64,000 nucleotides of DNA. Source: Lunularia cruciata. Lineage: Eukaryota > Streptophyta > Marchantiopsida > Lunulariales > Lunulariaceae. Location: NCBI GenBank assembly GCA_948567375.1, contig OX419756.1, forward strand, positions 7,259,001 to 7,323,000. The letters are read 5' to 3'. The notes below the pieces were generated by a model, which worked only from the letters and a program-made list of their open reading frames with translations, had not been told where the DNA came from and searched no databases. The position numbers were made by a program, and so were the translations under genes. Positions 60,657 through 64,000 of the stretch are shown one piece after another. How positions within the stretch are numbered: the stretch's first letter is position 1; every line of letters starts with the position of its first letter.

Positions 60657-61038
60657 GAGTGCCGCCTTCTTCATCTCTCTTCAATTCAATTTTCTACCAA
60701 GAAATCACATCTCATGCATGCTCCTATCACTGTCAAGTGTCCTTCACGCATATGACAGCCATTTTTGAACGGTCCCTTCTTGAATCTCTCGCCCCAAAGG
60801 AAAGTTGTTACACTATCCTCACCTCGAGTTGAGCACCCCTGATACAAAGACTCCTAACTTCGGGTTGTATGCTGACAGGGCAATTCTGAGTACTTTGCCT
60901 TGTGACCCAAAGCCACATTACCTTGGGTTTCATCCCAAGGACACTTTTCTTCACCTTCTTTGGCCATACAGGTGCAATTCACCTTCTCTATACACTTCTT
61001 TTTCCATATATAAAAAAACAAAAAATGTGGGTACCACA

Positions 61039-62117
61039 AGAGTCCTTTGCTTGTAGTAAGAAATCCAGTGATTCAAAGATTAGATATGGTAGCTGGGATT
61101 GACATCCCAAGTAGACTTTGGATTATGTTTTGTCATGGAACTAGAATTTGAGCTTTCCAAGGTTCATGGCCAAAGTAGCATCAAGTTAAGTGTGAGGAAG
61201 GACCTAAGGAAGATGGAAAGAAGGGCAATCTGTCCTAATGGATAGAAGCGGATTGGAGATTGGTGTTGGAGAAAGCAAGATGTGCCTCATTATTTGGTGC
61301 CCATTTTGCTGCCCATTTCTACTTTGGATTGAACTTGAAAAAGGAGTCTCAGTGAAGAAAGATGGTGTCACATTTCCATCCCAACTTACCAAAGACTGCA
61401 GATGGCAAGGAGCAATAGTACATTCAATAGATCCAAAGTAGTGATGAGCACTATGCACAAATAGGGCAATATTTACGAGTAGTAGTGGCCATTCCAAAGA
61501 CAAGGAAGCAAAGTCATCTGGAGGAGAGTTTGTCACCAACAAAGCCAAAGAAGGTGAGGAAGGTGAACCCAAGACAAGAAGTTGTACTGCTTGATGAGTC
61601 ATCAAGAGCAAAAGAGTTGGAGGGTGAAGCAAAGTACAAGGAAGAAGACCTGGAAGAAGAAGAAGAAGAACCAGAGTTGACATTGCAAAATCAAGAGACG
61701 AGCAGTGGAAGTGAAGGTGAGGTAGAAGTTCAAGAAAGAGGAAGAGACAATGTTGATAAAGAAGATTCCATGCAGCGATTGATCTAATGGAAGGAGGAGG
61801 AAAATTGTGTCACGAATTACCCACAATAGAAATAGAAGAAACTTTGAAGGCTGAGCCAAAGGCGGAAGTTTAGCAGAGCAGAAGAGGGGGAAGAAGTGTC
61901 ACTACTATGGTGGCAAAAGTAAGTAATGTAAGTTTGGTAGAAGAAGAAAGGGCTAGTTCAGATGAAGAACCTCTAAGAGTTAGAAGATTAAGACTTCGGA
62001 GTAACGCTCTAGTAGAAGTAAGAAGCAAAGAGCTAAAGCAAGTTGTGAGGTCCAAAGTCTTTGATGGGGTAGAGTACTTGTCATGGGTAGTTTGTCCTTT
62101 GCTAGTAGAGTTACGGT
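61039..62117 (+). mobile_element. Outer large LTR, right part, with its own coding copy
   Basis: Continues the LTR begun at 46,897. On the plus strand the LTR protein is readable in broken frames: VAGIDIPSRLWIMFCHGTRI (about 61,090), HFHPN-like text at about 61,375, KVRKVNPRQEVVLLDESS and EEEPELTLQNQETSSGSEGE (61,555-61,720), and VFDGVEYLSWVVCPLLVEL (about 62,055-62,115). These match the lower LTR copy (RRVNPRKGMVEIASSEEE, EPELTLQSGDTSSDN, EGVKYLWEVMCPLLVKLE). Similarity stops at about 62,117, before the coiled coil. Confidence 0.75.
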
Positions 62118-62238
62118 ATTGCACTATTCCTTTCTCTCTTTGGGAACACACAAAGTGCCTAGCTGGGGAGACTACAAATCAGAGGCTATAGGTAAACCAA
62201 TAACTACTCATTTGAACACACACGTTACCTAACCGCTG
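62118..62238. repeat. Fragment shared with 38,015-38,110
   Basis: ctttctctctttgggaacacacaaagtgcctagct matches the segment at about 38,030-38,075 with few changes. It joins the truncated outer LTR to the next LTR-like start and marks a recombination or insertion boundary. Confidence 0.6.
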
Positions 62239-62497
62239 TTGTCAAGAAAGTAGCCCATGCATATTATGGATGCCATTTGGTGTGAAGGTTTTTTTTTCCT
62301 TGCATAACAGTGACTTCAGGTTTATTTTAGCTATTGTATCTTGGGAATATTCTTCATGCTATTGTGAGGTCGGAAGTTTTCTTAATTTTTTGTGAGCTTG
62401 AAAGGTAAAAAATGAGGCATAAACTCAGAAGTATTTATTAGTTTACATGAAAACAAGAGTTCTTTTGGAGTAACAAATTCAGGGGGCTTTTATTTAT
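62239..62497. mobile_element. Truncated start of the purine-rich LTR family
   Basis: TGTCAAGAAAGTAGCCCATGCAT, then tttggtgtgaagg, parallels the start of the solo LTR at 42,662 (TGTCATCAGGAAAATAACCC, then tttggtgtgaaat). It is interrupted at 62,498 by the next large LTR. Confidence 0.5.
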
Positions 62498-64000
62498 TGT
62501 GACAACCCAACAAATATCACTTTTGCGGTAATCAAGTAAGTAAAGTTCATTCCCGCAGAGATACAAGTCAGAAATATCCAAATACAAAGTCAAACAGTAA
62601 CAATGTAGTTCTTCTTCTCAGGTAGAAACCACACCCAGAAGAGAGTAACAAGCACTGATTTGCAGTCTTGTCACTAATTAACACTCCATAATCACAACTC
62701 CTTTAAATCTTTCCAAACAATCTTGATTGTGATGATTCAGGCTCTCCCAAAAATGGTAATTCACTGCAAAACGACTTTGCCTCAGAATTGTGTTCTACCC
62801 CTCCACTGAAGGCACAACTTCCTCGATCGAAATTGCTTCACATCAACTTCGCACTGCACTCACAAATGCATAATACTACCAACACTACAATTCCTCTCAG
62901 ATCTGTCAAGGCATTGCTCCGATTGCACTTCACTGAGGATCAAACACACTGAATGAAGATCAAGGCTGTGGAATCCAACATCCAACAAGCACACTGACTT
63001 GCACTTCGAATTTCTCCAAACACTTACAAACATAGACACAAAGTTGATACTTGGAATCAAGCTCAAGCGACGAGCACTGCTTCACAACACTTTGCTTTAT
63101 CTATTCTCAAAAATTATGAGCATTGAACAACATTTCTCTACAAATGCCACTCTTAAATAGTGAAACAAATTGACAGTTCTAACAACTATACCGTTCTACA
63201 ACAACTCTTCTAACTTGCAGATCCGAAATGACAATGCACCTCTTCATATCTGCCTCTTCAAATCCAAATCTGTTACTACTCCGATCCGATGTCTACTTCT
63301 TCTTCGGCTTTCAAACCCGAACCCAAAGTAATCTTACTTCCTATCACTTTTTCCTCGGGTTTCAGATCTTCTACTTCTTCTACCAGATCCAGCAATTCTC
63401 TTTCCTGATCTGAAATTTCACTAGTGGGTAATCTATCTATCTCCTTATCTCCCAACCCACTCTTCTCTAATGTTTCTGACGGCAACTCCAAAGACATTTG
63501 GACCCCTATGTTATCTACTTCGGGTTTTGCTCTAACATCTTTCCGAAATTTTTCTAGCTCTATTTTCACTAAGTCTAGTCTAATTGAAATGTTATCCTCT
63601 ACCTCTAAAACCTTTCTGTCTACACGAGTTCTTAATTTGATCAACAAGGCGTTCATCTCGGTGTCTTTCGCTTGTCTTTGCCTCGTCTCCTGCACCAACA
63701 ACTTCAACTCGTGCAGTTGTGCTTCTTCAATTCGAATGTTGGCTTCTGTACTTAACATTGCATTCACCTTGAGAACTATCTCCTTCAATGGCTCCAATCT
63801 TGTCTTTCTTTCTTGTTCCCAATCTGCAAGCCATTCCTCTCGGTACATCTCCAACTCTGCCTCAAACTCGGCTTTCACCATCTCCTTCTCCTTCTCCTTC
63901 TGTACAACTTTCTCTTCTTCTCTATACCGCGCAACCAACTCTCTTTGCCGGAGTTGCTTCTTCTCCTCCATACTCTCCATCACTCTATTGTACTCTTGAT
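62498..64000 (-). mobile_element. Partial large LTR running off the window
   Basis: Begins TGTGACAACCC and matches 47,515-49,060 and 57,530-59,060, but is clearly more diverged than those two are from each other. The preceding five bases are TTTAT, the expected left half of a target duplication whose partner is beyond the window. Whether it is a solo LTR or the 3' LTR of a full element cannot be seen. Confidence 0.85.
63276..64000 (-). CDS. LTR-encoded coiled-coil protein, third copy (C-terminal part)
   Basis: Open from the right window edge down to EEEVDIGSE-TAG at 63,276, with no stop in about 240 codons: MMESMEEKKQLRQREL, REEEKVVQKEKEKEMVKAEF, LHELKLLVQETRQRQ, IRLDLVKIELEKFRKDVRAK and IDRLPTSEISDQERELLDL. 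Compared with the upper copy (58,326-59,105) roughly two thirds of residues are identical, most changes are conservative (I/V, D/E, K/R), and the length difference near REEE is a whole number of codons. This pattern suggests the protein was under selection. The N-terminal half lies outside the window. Confidence 0.7.
   Translation of the reverse strand, partial: QEYNRVMESMEEKKQLRQRELVARYREEEKVVQKEKEKEMVKAEFEAELEMYREEWLADWEQERKTRLEPLKEIVLKVNAMLSTEANIRIEEAQLHELKLLVQETRQRQAKDTEMNALLIKLRTRVDRKVLEVEDNISIRLDLVKIELEKFRKDVRAKPEVDNIGVQMSLELPSETLEKSGLGDKEIDRLPTSEISDQERELLDLVEEVEDLKPEEKVIGSKITLGSGLKAEEEVDIGSE

Larger units (their letters stand above)
47515..61038 (-). mobile_element. Complete Ty3/gypsy element with 3.5-3.8-kb coding LTRs
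   Basis: LTRs are 47,515-51,316 and 57,530-61,038; the target duplication AGAGT is at 47,510-47,514 and 61,039-61,043. LTR termini on the plus strand are TGTGACAAC or TGTCACAAC and GTACCACA. The tRNA-Asp-type primer site (57,506-57,522) and the polypurine tract (51,317-51,329) are in place. Internal order on the minus strand is gag with two zinc knuckles, protease (IDLGSGVNVM), RT (FIDDF), RNase H and integrase without a chromodomain. This points to the non-chromovirus plant gypsy group. Coding regions are frameshifted. Both LTRs carry their own long reading frame. The element sits inside another LTR of the same family in opposite orientation. Confidence 0.93.
57530..61038 (-). repeat. 5' LTR of the large element
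   Basis: 3,509 bp, partner of 47,515-51,316. The low-coordinate end reads TGTCACAACTCGG, the high end GTACCACA next to the AGAGT duplication. It lacks about 290 bp of the acidic-linker part of the reading frame. Confidence 0.95.

Noticed and set aside
1-64000. CRISPR array, bacterial operons, rRNA
   Set aside because: The direct repeats present are tandem arrays without spacers, genes have introns, and no rRNA-like sequence was seen. This is eukaryotic nuclear DNA.

Overview
The window is nuclear DNA of a land plant. It carries a spliced riboflavin-biosynthesis gene of the plant RibBA (RIBA) type with a plastid-transit-like N-terminus and short GT-AG introns of about 240-450 bp, and plant-type Ty3/gypsy LTR retrotransposons primed by tRNA-iMet and tRNA-Asp. 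The compact introns and GA microsatellite would fit a bryophyte such as a moss, but nothing here proves the lineage.

Region 1 (about 1-20,850) is gene-derived and internally duplicated. Copy A (about 150-8,880) holds a five-exon ribA gene on the minus strand (4,613-7,018). It encodes a complete 3,4-dihydroxy-2-butanone-4-phosphate synthase (DHBPS), but its GTP cyclohydrolase II (GCHII) half is deleted. Copy B (about 14,429-19,939) holds a broken ribA copy that lost the promoter, transit exons and most of GCHII, but kept the GCHII terminal exon. The shared blocks occur in a different order in the two copies. Fragments of an unrecognised gene starting MADYN lie around them. Between the copies are a worn retroelement-like stretch, a long hairpin and short tandem repeats.

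Region 2 (about 20,850-25,278) is AT-rich with no supported gene.

Region 3 (25,279-64,000) is a retrotransposon nest. A complete chromodomain Ty3/gypsy element (25,284-31,895, minus strand, TSD CCATG) is followed by two solo LTRs of the same family (33,498-34,322 and 36,930-37,668). These sit in older decayed gypsy sequence. A 3.9-kb purine-rich, tandem-repeat-filled solo LTR (42,662-46,588) splits another old integrase copy. A second complete element (47,515-61,038, minus strand, TSD AGAGT, tRNA-Asp primer site) has LTRs of 3.5-3.8 kb and is inserted inside an opposite-facing, related LTR (46,897-47,514 plus 61,039-about 62,117). A further LTR of this group begins at 62,498 and runs off the window.

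The most unusual feature is that the large LTRs encode a protein. A reading frame of about 710-810 codons (globular N-terminal domain, acidic linker, long coiled coil) lies wholly inside each LTR, in the pol orientation, downstream of a TATA box. Four copies are visible, and a related N-terminal domain occurs in another degraded element at about 35.3-36.6 kb. All copies in the window carry lesions or are incomplete, so function is an inference from conservation.
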